A stretch of 64,000 nucleotides of DNA from Orobanche coerulescens (GCA_033398695.1 CM065802.1:138246096-138310095), one strand, 5' to 3'. Positions 39,001 to 45,739 are shown, counted from the stretch's first letter. Notes: generated from the sequence alone by a model not told the origin. A program made the numbers and translations.

Positions 39001-41406
39001 TTCCGGCGAGAACAGCAGCAATCACTGATGTGTGGTGGCGGCGTTTTTCCATGAGTAGCGGCTGAATTCGCAGTCCTTCCCTCTGTTATTTTCTTGTGAT
39101 CTATTTCTTCTCCCGACTTTTTCTTCTTTTGATTCACTGATCTGATGACTATCAGCGGTTTTGGTGGGTGTTTCGGTGTTGCAGCGGTGGTATGAATCGG
39201 CTGCAGCGGTGCTGTGGGTCGGGTTTAGGATTCAATCGTTCTTGAGTTGGAATGAGGTTTTTATATTTGGAAATTAGGGTTCTACACGTGATTTTTGAAA
39301 TCAAGATGAAAAACACAGGAATTCATCTCCGATGCAAATTTAATGTAGGACCGTAAAACAAAGCAAAACTAATCACCCTGGGAAGATTGAATCGCAGAAC
39401 AATCTCTACCCCAATTTAATTCCCTAAACTGATTGCGACCAATATTTAGGAACAATATATGATTGTTAATCTCAACATTAAAAATAATGATCAGTTCACA
39501 AGCTTATACTGGATAAAACCCTAACGGGCTAAACTCACAACGGGTGGTCATAAATAAATACAAAAATCCTAAATAGACTAAAGCACAAAACAAGTGGGCT
39601 AAAATTAAATAAAGCCCAACATAAAATAAATAAAGTCCTAACCAACAAAATTAAAATACGGGACTAACATAACGGAACTGATAAAAATTATTACATTTAT
39701 TGTTCTTTGAAGTATTTTAATAGATTTTTATGTATGTTTTTAGTACAATCTTATTTTTTATCTTTATTACTTTATTCTTGTCCCGCTAGGCTATTTGTGC
39801 TACGCGCTACCGGAACTAAAACGCTATTGGCCGCGCTATCCCTTTGTAAAGCATAGTTCCAACTGTTTTCGAAACCTGATAGAAATATTAATGAGTGCAC
39901 CATTACGTAATAGATCATGCTTTTTACATATTATGAACATGAACCCAAACATCCTAGAGTCGCTCAACATAATAAATGCTGAAATCTTGTGCATAAAGTA
40001 CATAAGGAAAAGAAGATAGTCTGAAGGTAGGAAAAAATCACCTTAAAAGATATCTTTTCAGAAGCGCCACACACCTTCCAACCACAGCAGGACTGTAACA
40101 AAGAAGAGATATCATTCAGCAGCAGAAAGAAATAGAAAAATAAATTACTTTACTATATAGATGATAGCATAAAAATAATGGAAGAGAGCAACATTTAAAA
40201 GATAGAAGAGTACAGCATATGGTCTAGTTAAGGATTTCACAACTAGAAGAGAAGATACTAATACAACAATATTGGCACTATAACTAGAACCATATTAGCA
40301 ACAAGTATCCGGTACCTCCGTTCTCTCTCTGCAAGTGTGTGTTCTAGGATCATGCCATATGCCAAGTCAATTGTAGCATGTGATGCCAGGTAATCCTGCT
40401 ATTGCAAACCAGATTCATATCATACAACATACCACTATTTGTCTCTCGGACCTCTGGTATGTATCAGAGGCTAAAATGCATAATAATATATCAGATGAAA
40501 TGTTCTACTTCACGGCTTAGATCAGACGAAATGTTCTACTCTACTGCATTGAGGACAGGGGAAAATAAATTATATACTAACTTCTAAAAAACAAATTTCT
40601 GTAGGGAAACTTAACTCCAGGTTATACTTTCATAAGATAAATGTGTTAGACCACGTGTTTAGTTCAAAATCTTATTGGCAGTTGAGTAGTACACCAAATC
40701 AGTCTTGTTTATTTGAGTGACAGAAGTTACTAAGAAAAGTAAAGGCACTTTTTTGGGAAAGTTAAAACTTCAGCAAAGGCATCAGCATTATTACAATTTA
40801 CAGTGGTAAAGCAGTATAGCACCACAATCCTAAAAAATTAAACTCTTGTACCACATGCATTTCCATGAGTTCTTCTAAATCAGCAGTAAACCATCAATAG
40901 CCAACCCACAAAAGAATGCCATCACTCAAAACAAACAGATTCACAATAAATCAAGCTACACTAAGAGCCATCTTAAAAACAGGAAATCTACATCTTGAGC
41001 AATCGTCATTATGCATCTCAAGCTTCCCAAATGAATAATTGCATCCAAAGAATCACTCAAATCATGGAATGCTATACGAAGATTAAAATACATCCCAATA
41101 AAAAACAAATTTCAGGTGAAAGGAAGATAGAAACAGCTAATGACATAACAAATGACGAGTGAGAATAAGATCCAAATAAAGCCTGCAACTGAAAGGGAAA
41201 AAACTGTAAAAAAGTGTTCAAACCCGCAACGTCCTGGAAGCTTCGACCTGCGACGGAGATGCCGCTGACAAACAATCAGCCACGGCTCTGCGCAGCGGCT
41301 CAGGCGTCTTTTTCATAGACGAAGATCTTAGCCGGGAAGAGGTGCCGCCACCCAATTGCATCCTCGAGACGCCGGAGCTTCTCGATGGACTGTAACTGGT
41401 CGACAT
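1422..41406 (-). CDS. Large conserved plant protein of unknown function, 16 exons over 40 kb
   Basis: Sixteen exons join into 3,483 nt (1,161 codons) with consistent splice phases and no internal stop, so the gene looks intact. The start is the second of two adjacent ATGs (41406), followed by MSTSYSPSRS, a Ser/Arg-rich N terminus. Conserved blocks in order include RAVADCLSAA, ILEHTLAERER, CVALLKRYLL, SPSRKLAPWSRSLGQQSG, FDLIINLGVHAHLL, YLVLFDYVLHQINEA, KLSWTTLHSLLHSE, RWGFLFVLERLL, MAALLLRGQAIVPMQLVARV and IGKCTADPAAF. From memory these match a plant-wide protein of about 1,180 residues annotated only as uncharacterised. It has no signal peptide, obvious membrane segment or catalytic motif. 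The helical, Leu-rich texture suggests an ARM/HEAT-like solenoid scaffold, which is inference. Exons 3 and 4 are 22.9 kb apart. The usual C-terminal exon is not recognised in the window. Confidence 0.9.
1491..1570 (-). other. GC-AG intron (intron 15)
   Basis: 80-bp intron with donor AAG|GCAAGT and acceptor TTTTCTCAG. GC donors with an otherwise perfect consensus are a known minor class. The exons on both sides are needed for the conserved protein. Confidence 0.88.
1571..1631 (-). CDS. Exon 15 (residues 1118-1138)
   Basis: 61 bp microexon. Acceptor TCTGGCAG; completes Arg and encodes ELLDDTDARVAYYSSTFLLK. The intron before it is only 68 bp (1632-1699). It ends AAG followed by GCAAGT, a GC donor rather than GT. 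Confidence 0.9.
1700..2190 (-). CDS. Exon 14 (residues 955-1118)
   Basis: 491 bp. Acceptor CATGAACAG; begins MCDILLSQLCLKV, then a low-complexity acidic linker, then the strongly conserved MAALLLRGQAIVPMQLVARV and FYWPLIQLAGAATDNIALGV, ending GGEEFF plus AG of a split Arg; donor GTACTT. Confidence 0.95.
2423..3043 (-). CDS. Exon 13 (residues 748-954)
   Basis: 621 bp, the longest exon. Acceptor ATTTGCAG; encodes LLEKIVERLDTLVGSFTRVD, KLSWTTLHSLLHSEHSSYRH, NGYLWLGDLLIAEISGEGD, IWLMCGLLKSKNNKIRWGF and SALINETDRMN-like text ending INETDRMNILK; donor GTAATT. Confidence 0.94.
3044..4662 (-). other. Intron 12 (1,619 bp)
   Basis: Anonymous intronic sequence. A stretch at about 4090-4205 repeats short CGTGTCC-like words and may be an old transposon piece; no termini found. 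Confidence 0.5.
4663..4938 (-). CDS. Exon 12 (residues 656-747)
   Basis: 276 bp. Acceptor AATGCAG; encodes NSRKERRYLYLVLFDYVLHQ, ALLLLADAPEALHIPVKLS and LLRRSISTALS; donor GTATAT. Leu-rich helical texture. Confidence 0.93.
5035..5282 (+). mobile_element. 3' end of an L1-type LINE (remnant)
   Basis: The plus strand reads WWSIWLENNDRI at about 5049-5085, typical of the C-terminal zinc-binding region of plant LINE reverse transcriptases, then a decayed tail. It ends in an A run (about 5273-5282). Strongly 5'-truncated. Confidence 0.5.
5675..5790 (+). repeat. TRIM left LTR
   Basis: Carries CCCACATCGGTT and TATATAAG. More diverged than the right copy; the right boundary is approximate. Confidence 0.6.
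5961..6079 (+). repeat. TRIM right LTR
   Basis: Begins TGTTACGATATCACATCGG, carries TATATAAATGGG and ends ATAACA directly before the duplication CACTA. Confidence 0.65.
6530..6721 (-). CDS. Exon 11 (residues 592-655)
   Basis: 192 bp. Acceptor CTCACAG; encodes VIKVLMQISRRNSWAEIVHC, MMTNMFYQASEGP and SQVDLIGGIDFIFEE; donor GTATTA. Both flanking introns carry repeats. Confidence 0.92.
7393..7671. mobile_element. Stowaway/mariner-type MITE
   Basis: Terminal inverted repeats TTCCCTCCGTCCCACTTG and its near complement ending GGGACGGAGGGAG, flanked by TA dinucleotides (7391-7392 and 7672-7673). 279 bp, AT-rich interior, no transposase. In intron 10. Confidence 0.85.
7870..7980 (-). CDS. Exon 10 (residues 555-591)
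   Basis: 111 bp. Acceptor CTTCACAG; encodes IEEKEEAVWASSLSCLLYF and VCDRGKIRRSRLKGLDIR; donor GTGAGT, a strong consensus. Confidence 0.93.
8364..8874. mobile_element. hAT-type MITE with perfect 8-bp TSD
   Basis: Ends CAATGTTCTAAAA and TTTTAGAACATTG are inverted repeats. TCCAATTG is duplicated exactly on both sides (8356-8363 and 8875-8882). Subterminal regions are rich in CGCCTAGGC words. Non-coding; in intron 9. Confidence 0.9.
8680..8785. repeat. CCGCCTAGACC-like short tandem array inside the MITE
   Basis: About eight imperfect 10-11 bp units built on GACCCGCCTAG. Very C-rich on this strand in an otherwise AT-rich region. Confidence 0.65.
9067..9903. mobile_element. hAT-like MITE, diverged
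   Basis: Starts CAGGGTTCTAAAACTC and ends GAGTTATAGACC, imperfect inverted ends. Subterminal GAGTCGG/CCGAGT words occur at both ends. It shares text with the element at 34222-35009 in opposite orientation. No clear 8-bp duplication. Confidence 0.5.
10140..11772 (+). pseudogene. hAT transposase remnant (DUF659 type)
   Basis: Broken pieces in order: VVTDSGAEYKAADA (about 10327-10370), WTPCAAYCLDWMLED (about 10399-10443), LLEHQHSNDLVYLQKQ (about 11330-11380), DPLVLDNFQWNNEW (about 11430-11470) and an acidic tail ending at a stop at 11770-11772. These follow the layout of DUF659/dimerisation-domain hAT proteins. Frameshifts and stops separate them. It lies in intron 9, antisense to the host gene. 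Confidence 0.75.
12199..12483 (-). CDS. Exon 9 (residues 460-554)
   Basis: 285 bp. Begins DMLNSANMMSKARAFDLI and contains NLGVHAHLLEPPAP, an acidic and polar insert, then FESWILGILFEALLHLVQ; donor GTATAT. The preceding intron is only 72 bp. Confidence 0.92.
12556..12607 (-). CDS. Exon 8 (residues 442-459)
   Basis: 52 bp. Acceptor TTTTGCAG; completes Met and encodes YILDSKTAAPLALSLLE; donor GTGCTT. It returns the reading to phase 0. Confidence 0.9.
13094..13270 (-). CDS. Exon 7 (residues 383-442)
   Basis: 177 bp. Acceptor TTTTCCAG; encodes EQQLLRLNPVEVCEVIGAV and then GKPSMDVAVNVLVKLVID, ending in AT of a split Met before donor GTATGT. Confidence 0.9.
13560..13625 (-). CDS. Exon 6 (residues 361-383)
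   Basis: 66 bp. Completes Trp and encodes GDSPMSTFRPRARPLFQYRHY, ending in AG of a split Ser; donor GTAATG. This is a highly conserved, basic and aromatic-rich block of the family. Confidence 0.9.
14600..14700. repeat. (CAT)n tract plus LINE/SINE 3' tail
   Basis: Eight or so CAT units, then GCACCTTAGTCCCAACCA and a GGCATAAAG block. This tail word recurs, diverged, at 15395-15445 (opposite strand), 33228-33300 and 35480-35530. Confidence 0.55.
15058..15074. repeat. Poly-G run
   Basis: An uninterrupted G run of about 17 on the plus strand, in AT-rich intronic DNA. Its length is likely to vary and be prone to sequencing error. Confidence 0.7.
16326..16583 (-). CDS. Exon 5 (residues 275-361)
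   Basis: 258 bp. The acceptor follows CTACAG. Includes VGAAALLVGDMEAEMKG, FGTADLLYLDQLLQPS and HLRAITALKR, ending in TG of a split Trp codon before donor GTATGT. The intron before it is only 89 bp. Confidence 0.92.
16673..17182 (-). CDS. Exon 4 (residues 105-275)
   Basis: 510 bp. Acceptor CATTGCAG; begins YKPSEDTLLQIDRFC and contains SPSRKLAPWSRSLGQQSG, LVAQYIPKR, a Ser-rich linker and FFRWRWCGEQQLSLLLPQ. It ends in AG of a split Ser codon before donor GTCTCT. The Ser/Pro-rich stretch is probably disordered. Confidence 0.93.
17183..18372 (-). other. Intronic sequence left of retroelement I
   Basis: First 1.2 kb of the giant intron as seen from exon 4. No transposon ends or genes recognised. 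Confidence 0.5.
18877..19039 (+). repeat. Array of TTACGGCCGTAA palindromes
   Basis: Six copies at 18877-18898 (22-bp perfect palindrome), 18905-18916, 18928-18939, about 18950-18962, about 19001-19013 and 19022-19039 (18-bp perfect palindrome). Located about 500 bp from the LTR start, just before the pyrimidine-rich leader. Confidence 0.9.
20039..20168 (+). repeat. 67-bp imperfect tandem repeat in LTR I
   Basis: Two units (20039-20105 and 20106-20168) share AGCGTTCGACGGGGC and GGGGGTCGATACTAAGGGGT. Confidence 0.85.
21194..21205 (+). promoter_or_regulatory. Primer binding site, retroelement I
   Basis: TGGTATCAGAGC, complementary to the 3' end of plant initiator tRNA-Met, four bases after the LTR end. 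Confidence 0.9.
21489..22433. mobile_element. hAT-type non-autonomous element in retroelement I
   Basis: Ends CATAGTAGTCAATAGCG and CGCCATTGACTACTATG with an exact 8-bp duplication ATTGGGAT (21481-21488 and 22434-22441). 945 bp, with GCGGCCGCTA-rich subterminal regions and a (TA)n tract near 22310. No transposase. Confidence 0.92.
22442..24002 (+). other. Non-coding interior of retroelement I
   Basis: About 1.5 kb without long frames where the gag core would lie. Short AT-rich text only. It probably derives from a decayed or replaced gag region. Confidence 0.5.
24003..24792 (+). pseudogene. gag nucleocapsid remnant with four CCHC zinc knuckles
   Basis: Starts MPRRRGQG and shifts frame before 24182. 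The next frame carries CFNCNVPGHERANC and CYNCGHKGHRVQYC, then an in-frame TAG (24481-24483), then CFNCSRVGHTRPNS (last Cys replaced by Ser) and CFKCGHLGHQAVHC, ending at a stop (24790-24792). Gag binds and packages the element RNA. No capsid domain, protease or pol follows; the polypurine tract comes about 120 bp later. Confidence 0.85.
25640..26135 (-). pseudogene. LINE RNase H domain
   Basis: Reads WIKLNTDGSFDRD, GGGGLIHHEELLLAF, DAEIQALAIGL, LVWIELDAAAV and FREGNRPADYLSE. The catalytic Asp, Glu and Asp are present. The last acidic position sits in GNRPAD. Confidence 0.88.
26470..26772 (-). pseudogene. LINE zinc-binding C-terminal domain (zf-RVT)
   Basis: Reads FSLASAWSHIRVR, FIWRLLLRRIPTDDVLQRRG, a Cys pair and HLFLESDVARDV, as in the domain after RT in plant L1 elements. 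Confidence 0.85.
26842..28602 (-). pseudogene. LINE reverse transcriptase
   Basis: Contains TSGPDGFSSLFFQHYW, DYRPISLCNVTNKIITKIL, NQSGFVQGR, LKLDMAKAYDRVHW, SRGLRQGDPISP and the catalytic SYADDIIIF, in the expected order. An in-frame TGA at about 27788 splits the palm domain just before DHPLMRYRT. The YADD and the first catalytic Asp (KLDMAKAYD) are intact. Confidence 0.93.
28753..29356 (-). pseudogene. LINE endonuclease domain, C-terminal part
   Basis: Reads STDRTPEILDFAQAIADSEL, FTWERSGLREKLDRALFNEA and LPRLRSDHAPLLIQC; the RSDHAPLL motif marks the end of the exonuclease-endonuclease-phosphatase domain. The N-terminal catalytic part is absent because the element is cut off at about 29356. 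Confidence 0.85.
29431..30413. mobile_element. hAT MITE with internal microsatellites, in the 3' LTR of retroelement I
   Basis: Ends CAGTGTTGTTAAAAGCGC and GCGTTTAACAACACTG, with duplication TGTACATT / TGTACACT (29423-29430 and 30414-30421); the uninterrupted 5' LTR has TGTACACT. GCGC-rich ends, a GTTGAC repeat at about 29606-29652 and long (CA)n/(TA)n runs (29820-30045). Confidence 0.9.
29820..30045. repeat. (CA)n/(TA)n compound microsatellite
   Basis: Alternating ACACAC and ATATAT runs with a repeated CCAATCCCTRATCTTCTT spacer. Confidence 0.9.
30694..31210. mobile_element. hAT-like MITE, boundaries uncertain
   Basis: GCGCTA/TAGCGC-rich subterminal blocks at about 30714-30790 and 31115-31200, with AAGTTGT at the left and ACAACTAT at the right. 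No clean 8-bp duplication found. Confidence 0.45.
31576..32372. mobile_element. hAT-type MITE with 8-bp TSD
   Basis: Ends CAAGGTTGTTAAGTCGAC and GTGACAACCATG, with exact duplication GTATTAAA (31568-31575 and 32373-32380). Subterminal GACTAGTCGAC words at both ends. Includes a short tandem GAAGTCGTCGGAGGAGATGA repeat (about 32060-32130). Confidence 0.85.
32688..32741. repeat. (GA)n/(GGGA)n microsatellite
   Basis: Purine-only run of GAGAGA and GGGAGGGA units. Confidence 0.9.
33102..33574. mobile_element. hAT-type MITE
   Basis: Ends TATAGTTGTAAAAGGCG and CTTTAACAACTATG, with duplication CTATATCA / CTATGTCA (33094-33101 and 33575-33582, one mismatch). Subterminal GGCGCGCC words. It contains an embedded LINE/SINE tail word (33228-33300). 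Confidence 0.75.
34222..35009. mobile_element. hAT-like MITE related to 9067-9903
   Basis: Starts CAGTGTTCTTAAACTCGG and ends GAGTTTTAGAACCTTG. Its right part reads as the complement of the left part of the element at 9067. Contains GGAGGCGGA repeats (34504-34640). The target duplication is not convincing. Confidence 0.6.
35222..35469. repeat. GCGC-rich MITE-like segment
   Basis: Begins GTGTTTTAAAAAGTGG and is followed by GCGCGCTAGGGCG and AGCGCTATGC words typical of hAT subterminal regions. Interrupted by the RTE tail; termini not resolved. Confidence 0.4.
35470..35955 (-). mobile_element. RTE-type LINE 3' end (remnant)
   Basis: The minus strand reads MENRLRWFDHVKQRLVDAPV followed by RRLK (about 35800-35875), the hallmark tail of plant RTE reverse transcriptases. 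It continues to an AACAACAAC/TTAATCCCAAAATG terminal word near 35480. Strongly truncated. Confidence 0.75.
36522..38120 (+). pseudogene. hAT transposase pseudogene, DUF659 type
   Basis: N-terminal BED-like region with VTNGGITRLKHHLA, but the usual zinc-binding Cys pair just before it is lost (RKFFQ). Then VGRFIFFGALPFNVV, MSDGWTDGR, IQIITNNASNCVNVW (about 37336-37380), WWTPCAAHCIDLILEDIAKL (about 37408-37467) and ELVDKAKETIKFNCRALKE (about 37838-37890). At least three frame changes and stops break it. Transposase would cut and rejoin DNA at the element ends; this copy cannot. Confidence 0.85.
38431..38605. mobile_element. Emigrant/mariner-like MITE
   Basis: 175 bp with long inverted ends CAGTAAAACCTCGATAAATG and its complement ATCGAGGTTTTACTG, flanked by TA on both sides (38429-38430 and 38606-38607). 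Nested in the DUF659 hAT region. Confidence 0.88.
40042..40092 (-). CDS. Exon 3 (residues 88-105)
   Basis: 51 bp. Acceptor TGTTACAG; encodes SPAVVGRCVALLKRYLLR with split Ser and Arg codons at its two ends; donor GTGATT. It is the last exon before the giant intron and pairs in phase with exon 4 (AG then A completes Arg). Confidence 0.9.
40316..40395 (-). CDS. Exon 2 (residues 62-88)
   Basis: 80 bp. The acceptor follows AATAGCAG. The exon encodes DYLASHATIDLAYGMILEH and then TLAERER, ending in AG of a split Ser codon before donor GTACCG. It continues the exon 1 reading directly (TLR then DYLA), as expected for the family. Confidence 0.9.
41224..41406 (-). CDS. Exon 1 (residues 1-61)
   Basis: Starts MSTSYSPSRS and ends EASRTLR, followed by donor GTTTGA; phase 0. 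An in-frame ATG lies directly upstream (41409). The second ATG is preferred because related proteins begin MST or MSS; either is possible. Confidence 0.88.
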
Positions 41407-41856
41407 CATGTAAAAGTACAATATCTGCGTGGTTGTTTGTCTTGTATTTTAAATGGGTCTTGTAAAAAGTTAATCAGACCATGTCACAAGAGAGGGGAAT
41501 CTATCCGCAGTGGTCATCATAAAGTGAAGCGAAGTGACCGATATATCCTCTATATACCAATACAGAATATGCGGCTGCCACATGTCTTCTGCTGGTGCTT
41601 TGTGTGCTTATGTGTCAGTCTCTCATGCTTCAGCTGACACATAATCAATTACTGACCTAATCACCATTGCATTAATTACATTATAATTATACTTCAAATA
41701 ACTCCTACCTACCTTATTAATTTTTACGAATTAAGGAATATGAATTACGAATAAATAGGAATTGATTATATTTACAGAAATATTTCACGTTTTTATTAAT
41801 TAAAAAATATAAAACCCAAATAAAGAGAAATTTAATATAGTAATGTGCACTATTGT
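41407..41856 (-). promoter_or_regulatory. 5' flank and probable promoter of the large gene
   Basis: The stretch between the start codon and the first retroelement end (41857) is only about 450 bp. AT-rich TATATAG-like text on the minus strand lies at about 41540-41560. No promoter element can be assigned firmly. Confidence 0.35.
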
Positions 41857-42390
41857 AACACCCCCGATATATTTAGGAATATTACAGCGCCGTAAATCAT
41901 TTACATAAGAATTTACAAGGCTGGAGAAATGAAAAGACAATAACAGATACCAACATATGAAAGTAACTGAAATAAAATACAACAGTTCTGGGCCAATACC
42001 GAGAATACAAATATTCAAAGGAAGAATATTAATACGTCACCAAATCCAATCATCACAAACGACTACGTAACTCGAGTACTTATTAAAAACAACACAAACA
42101 ACAGACAATTAAACCCGGCCGGAACATCACTCTGTACCCTCGTCGTCATGCAGCTCCAGTGGTTGTTTCCCTGCTCTTCTGGATCCTGAACATAAACAAA
42201 TGTTCACCCCCGAAGGGGTTAGCACAACGATACTAGTACAAGTACCACAACATATTATTCAACATCTCACGAAGAATAATAATAACATAAATGACAAAAT
42301 CCCAACGAGTCTCCTCCTACGAGAAACTCATAAATAACATACACAAATGATAATCACAACATGATATCACAACATACACATGGTGATTCC

Positions 42391-42534
42391 GATGATCCAG
42401 CGTTCACTGCCTAGAACCCACGATGATCCCGTCAGACCAACCCGTGGTGGAAAAACCCATCTGATGATCCAGCGCACGCTAGCATAGAACCCCCGATGAT
42501 CCCATCGGACCAACACGAGGTGGACATACAACAA
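42391..42534 (-). repeat. 72-bp imperfect tandem repeat in the minus-strand LTR
   Basis: Units 42391-42462 and 42463-42534 share GATGATCCAGCG and GATGATCCC. Confidence 0.85.
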
Positions 42535-42795
42535 TGACATATATGCACAACAATATGTATAACATCAATACATAGAACAATTAAAGTACTTGCCTCGATT
42601 CGATGACAAGAATAACACTTCCACGAATATCAAAACGCTCGAAGGTCGCCCTTTCGATTAATCACGTTGCAAAACTCGAACCTTAAACAAAAGAAATAAT
42701 ATAGAGTTCATCTCACGTCGAATAACTAACGTACGAACATCTACCAATCCGAACTACGGCTGAAAGTTCATAAAACATATCCTGTCTCACATGCA

Positions 42796-43087
42796 TAACG
42801 TACGTTACATACCCTTTGTAGCGTACGTTAAATCTACTCGTTAGCGTACGTAAGCTACGAAGTCTAGCGTACGCTAACCATGTATCGACAGTTCCTCTCT
42901 GATCAGTCGACTGACTCGTCTGATGATATAACGTACGTTACGTACCAATCGTAGCGTACGTTAAATCTGCCCGTTAGCGTACGTAAGCTGCAGAGCCTAG
43001 CGTACGTTAAACATGCATCCGACAGTCTCTTCCCTGATCAGACAATTGACTCGCCGCACGAAATTCTCAGTGTTAACGTACGTTAAC
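42796..43087 (-). repeat. Array of TAACGTACGTTA / TAGCGTACGCTA palindromes
   Basis: Nine copies, including perfect palindromes at 42796-42807, 42865-42876, 42929-42940 and 43072-43087 (16 bp). Two 133-bp blocks (starting about 42796 and 42929) are tandem duplicates. Confidence 0.9.
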
Positions 43088-43734
43088 TCCATGCATGATA
43101 CACTCATGAAAACTTGAATGATCCAATGGTGTTCAATGTCTTACAACTTCAAGGATAAGCATATCATCATGATGTCATACTTCAATCGTTGATCACAAAT
43201 TCTCTTACGTAATTCAGTTATTCTGAGGTTGATAATCTAGTTACCAATATCATCAACATATTCCAGCTTCATCATGAAGATTAATTTACTAAATCGACTT
43301 CAACCTTTGGTGATCCTTCATCTAATTCCATTAAGCAAAAGTGATACCAATACTAAATCTACGACCACTATGGCAACACTATTCAATACGGATAATCAAT
43401 CTCAGAACATTACTCTCATCATTTGACGACACAGGATTCCAACTATGATGTTCTCAACAATGATATCTTAAGCATAATCATCCCAACTTCTAAACATGAT
43501 GTTTGGTGGAATATATCATCTATGGAACTTAATATCTTGATAGCATGATCATCATATACTTAAGAACATGAATCCAAGGTTGGAGATAGCATTAACATAT
43601 CTTAAGATGAAGAAAACACCGACACAATAGGTAGAATCCAACTCTGGTTGCTTGTGTCAATCCAAAATGATTCTCCACTTCAATGATCAAGTATATGTAA
43701 TCTCCATTCTTCAATGATCAATAAAAGGTGTTCT

Positions 43735-45726
43735 TGTTGGGAATATGCCCTCGAATGCCACTCAGAGGATGTTGAGTGAGGGCATTGTACTTTTTATTAT
43801 GTAAATTTATTATCATAAGGCAAATGGATGTTTCTTTATTTACTGGTAGTTACTGGCATTCCTAACTCGTAAATATACATATAGAAACTAGTCCGTGTAT
43901 TTGAGAGCAAAACGTTCCACTCCTTATTGGATAAGGGGGTCGGCACTGGAAATGTTTATAGATCAAATACTTAATCGTTTGCAAGTCGATGAAACTTGAC
44001 TGGGCGTTAAGTTTATGTGAAGACTTGTATGACATGTTCTTTGACATGGAGAGTGCCTGTCGAACACTAATAGTTAGTGGGAGCACACGTTATAGGTATG
44101 CTAATTGGATTAGTATACTCGAACCGACTCACACTCGATTCGTCACACGGATTTCACTCTGGGACAGTCAATGATGGAATCGAAAGGTTGTGATAGGTAT
44201 TCGTGAACCTTCGACTTGAGAATTTAGTAGGGATGTGCTTGTGACGTCAAGATTTTCATTAGAGTAGTTCGACCTTGTAAACCGGAAGGCGGGAGTCAAC
44301 CTCGACGTGCATCTGATGGGCAAGTAGCAGGTCCTACAGAATACCAAGATAGAATTCTTTCTCCTGTTAGTGAGCGGGTTATATGTCCTATGCGGTTATT
44401 GGCAGATGAGATCAAAAGTCTTTGGCCAAAGCATTGGAGCTAGTTGTATTGGATACACGAGAGCTCGATGATCTCGATTTGCATTAACGCATGCATAGCG
44501 TCAAGTACAGATAGGGTTTGACTGACCGTGACCCTATAACTTGATTGGGATATTTAAAAGAAGGGTTTATACGTATACTGGTATTCACGACAGAATGGTT
44601 CTTGAATGATCCCATCATTCGTTCTCAGTTGGGGTACAATGTAGGCCGCCAGGCTGGCTAGGTGGTGCTACTACTCTTTGGTTCCTTCCATTGCTGACTG
44701 AGACAGACCTACCGAGTCGCGCAATAGGATTGACGACGGAATGAATCAAGCTTATTATCTCATTATGAATATTAGATATTGGATATCTAATTTGGGACAT
44801 TAGATGTCTAAATCGATTTATTGGATAAATTGATTTACGGCCTAATGAATTAAATAAATTACTTGGTGATTAATTTAATTCATGAATATAATTATTTATT
44901 GGATAAATTAATTATGTTATTATGTATTTGATATGATTAATTAATTGGATTAATTAATCCATATAAATACATCGGAACGGAATCAGAGTTTATCTGCTTG
45001 GACTCTCGGGAGTCCGAAACGGACCGAACTTGTCCGGCTCCTTCTAGATGGCCGCCCCAAGTCACCTACTCCCTCCATTGTCTTGGTCTTCACTTGGTGG
45101 GGCACTAGCTTTGTGACAATTTAAGGGGACAATATATCACTTTGGTGATTTTGTCAAAGTGGAGGTGATTTGGTATGATATGAGGAGAATATAATGAGAA
45201 GACAATATCTCCTTGGCAAGACGAATGCACTCGTGGTTTATGCAAGAAGAAAAGAGAGAGGAAATAGTTTCCAAAGGCTTCACACTATTCATCATCTTCT
45301 TCATTATAGATTCATATATTTTCTTGGAGAAAATAAAAGTGAGATATAGATTATACACTTAGAGTGTTATAATCGAAAGTTTCATCATCCTAGATCTAGC
45401 CGTATCCTTGGAGAATAGCAAGGTGTTGTCATTCCGGTCGTTTCTCCGGCGCGTGGCAAGTAGAGACGCGGTGCTTTCGGCGTTGGATCATCCAAGAGCT
45501 TGGAGCGGATTGGATTCGTAGAGATCAAGCAAAGCTTGGGGAATAGCTCAAGAGAAGGATACCATTTAATCAACGGACTACGAGGGTATGTTTTTCGTAT
45601 CTCTTGTGTTTCGTTTTATATATTCGTATATACGTAGCTCGATCGATCCTCTTAGGGATTCGGATCGAATTAATTTTCGTTTTACCGCTTCCGCTGGGCC
45701 TTCGTTTTAGGCACCGAATCCCAACA
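43735..45726 (+). repeat. 5' LTR of a TGTTGGG...CCCAACA element (Copia-like)
   Basis: Begins TGTTGGGAATATGCCC and ends CGAATCCCAACA (inverted ends), 1,992 bp. An AT-rich palindromic zone and TATAAATA (about 44973) mark a promoter. It is followed by GTCGTATCGGAGC, a 10/12 match to the initiator tRNA-Met primer site, so it is a 5' LTR rather than a solo LTR. The Copia assignment rests only on its termini. Confidence 0.75.
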
Positions 45727-45727
45727 G

Positions 45728-45739
45728 TCGTATCGGAGC
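45728..45739 (+). promoter_or_regulatory. Degenerate primer binding site
   Basis: TCGTATCGGAGC versus TGGTATCAGAGC; two mismatches, one base after the LTR end. Confidence 0.65.

Larger units (their letters stand above)
35953..39862 (+). mobile_element. Decayed autonomous hAT element (DUF659 type)
   Basis: Left end about 35953 (CAGTGTTTTCAAACTC) with GCGCTACGTAGCGC words; right subterminal region about 39785-39862 with GCTACGCGCTACC and CGCGCTATCC. Transposase frames lie at 36522 to about 38120, followed by AT-rich DNA holding a small MITE. Exact termini and target duplication not resolved. Confidence 0.6.
17183..40041 (-). other. Giant intron 3 (22,859 bp)
   Basis: Lies between exon 3 and exon 4, which join in phase. 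Most of it is transposon sequence: retroelement I with a LINE and two hAT elements nested in it, several hAT MITEs, an RTE LINE tail and a decayed DUF659 hAT element. The other introns of the gene are 68 bp to 4.2 kb. Confidence 0.85.
41857..43734 (-). mobile_element. LTR of a further Gypsy-like element, minus orientation
   Basis: Read on the minus strand it ends GGGGGTGTTACA (41857), as the LTRs of retroelements I and II do. It carries the same ordered features: a palindrome array (42796-43087), a 72-bp tandem repeat (42391-42534), a TGCTAAC-hairpin-CAG block (42224-42186) and a TACTTGTACTAG word. No LTR start or primer site is seen; the right part is cut by the next element. Confidence 0.75.

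Noticed and set aside
41857..43734. Solo LTR with target duplication
   Set aside because: No LTR start or matching duplication could be found on the right side; the block is cut by the TGTTGGG element, so a solo LTR cannot be claimed.
43735..45726. Solo LTR of the TGTTGGG element
   Set aside because: A primer-site-like sequence follows directly and flanking five-mers (GTTCT and GTCGT) do not match, so a 5' LTR of an interrupted element fits better.
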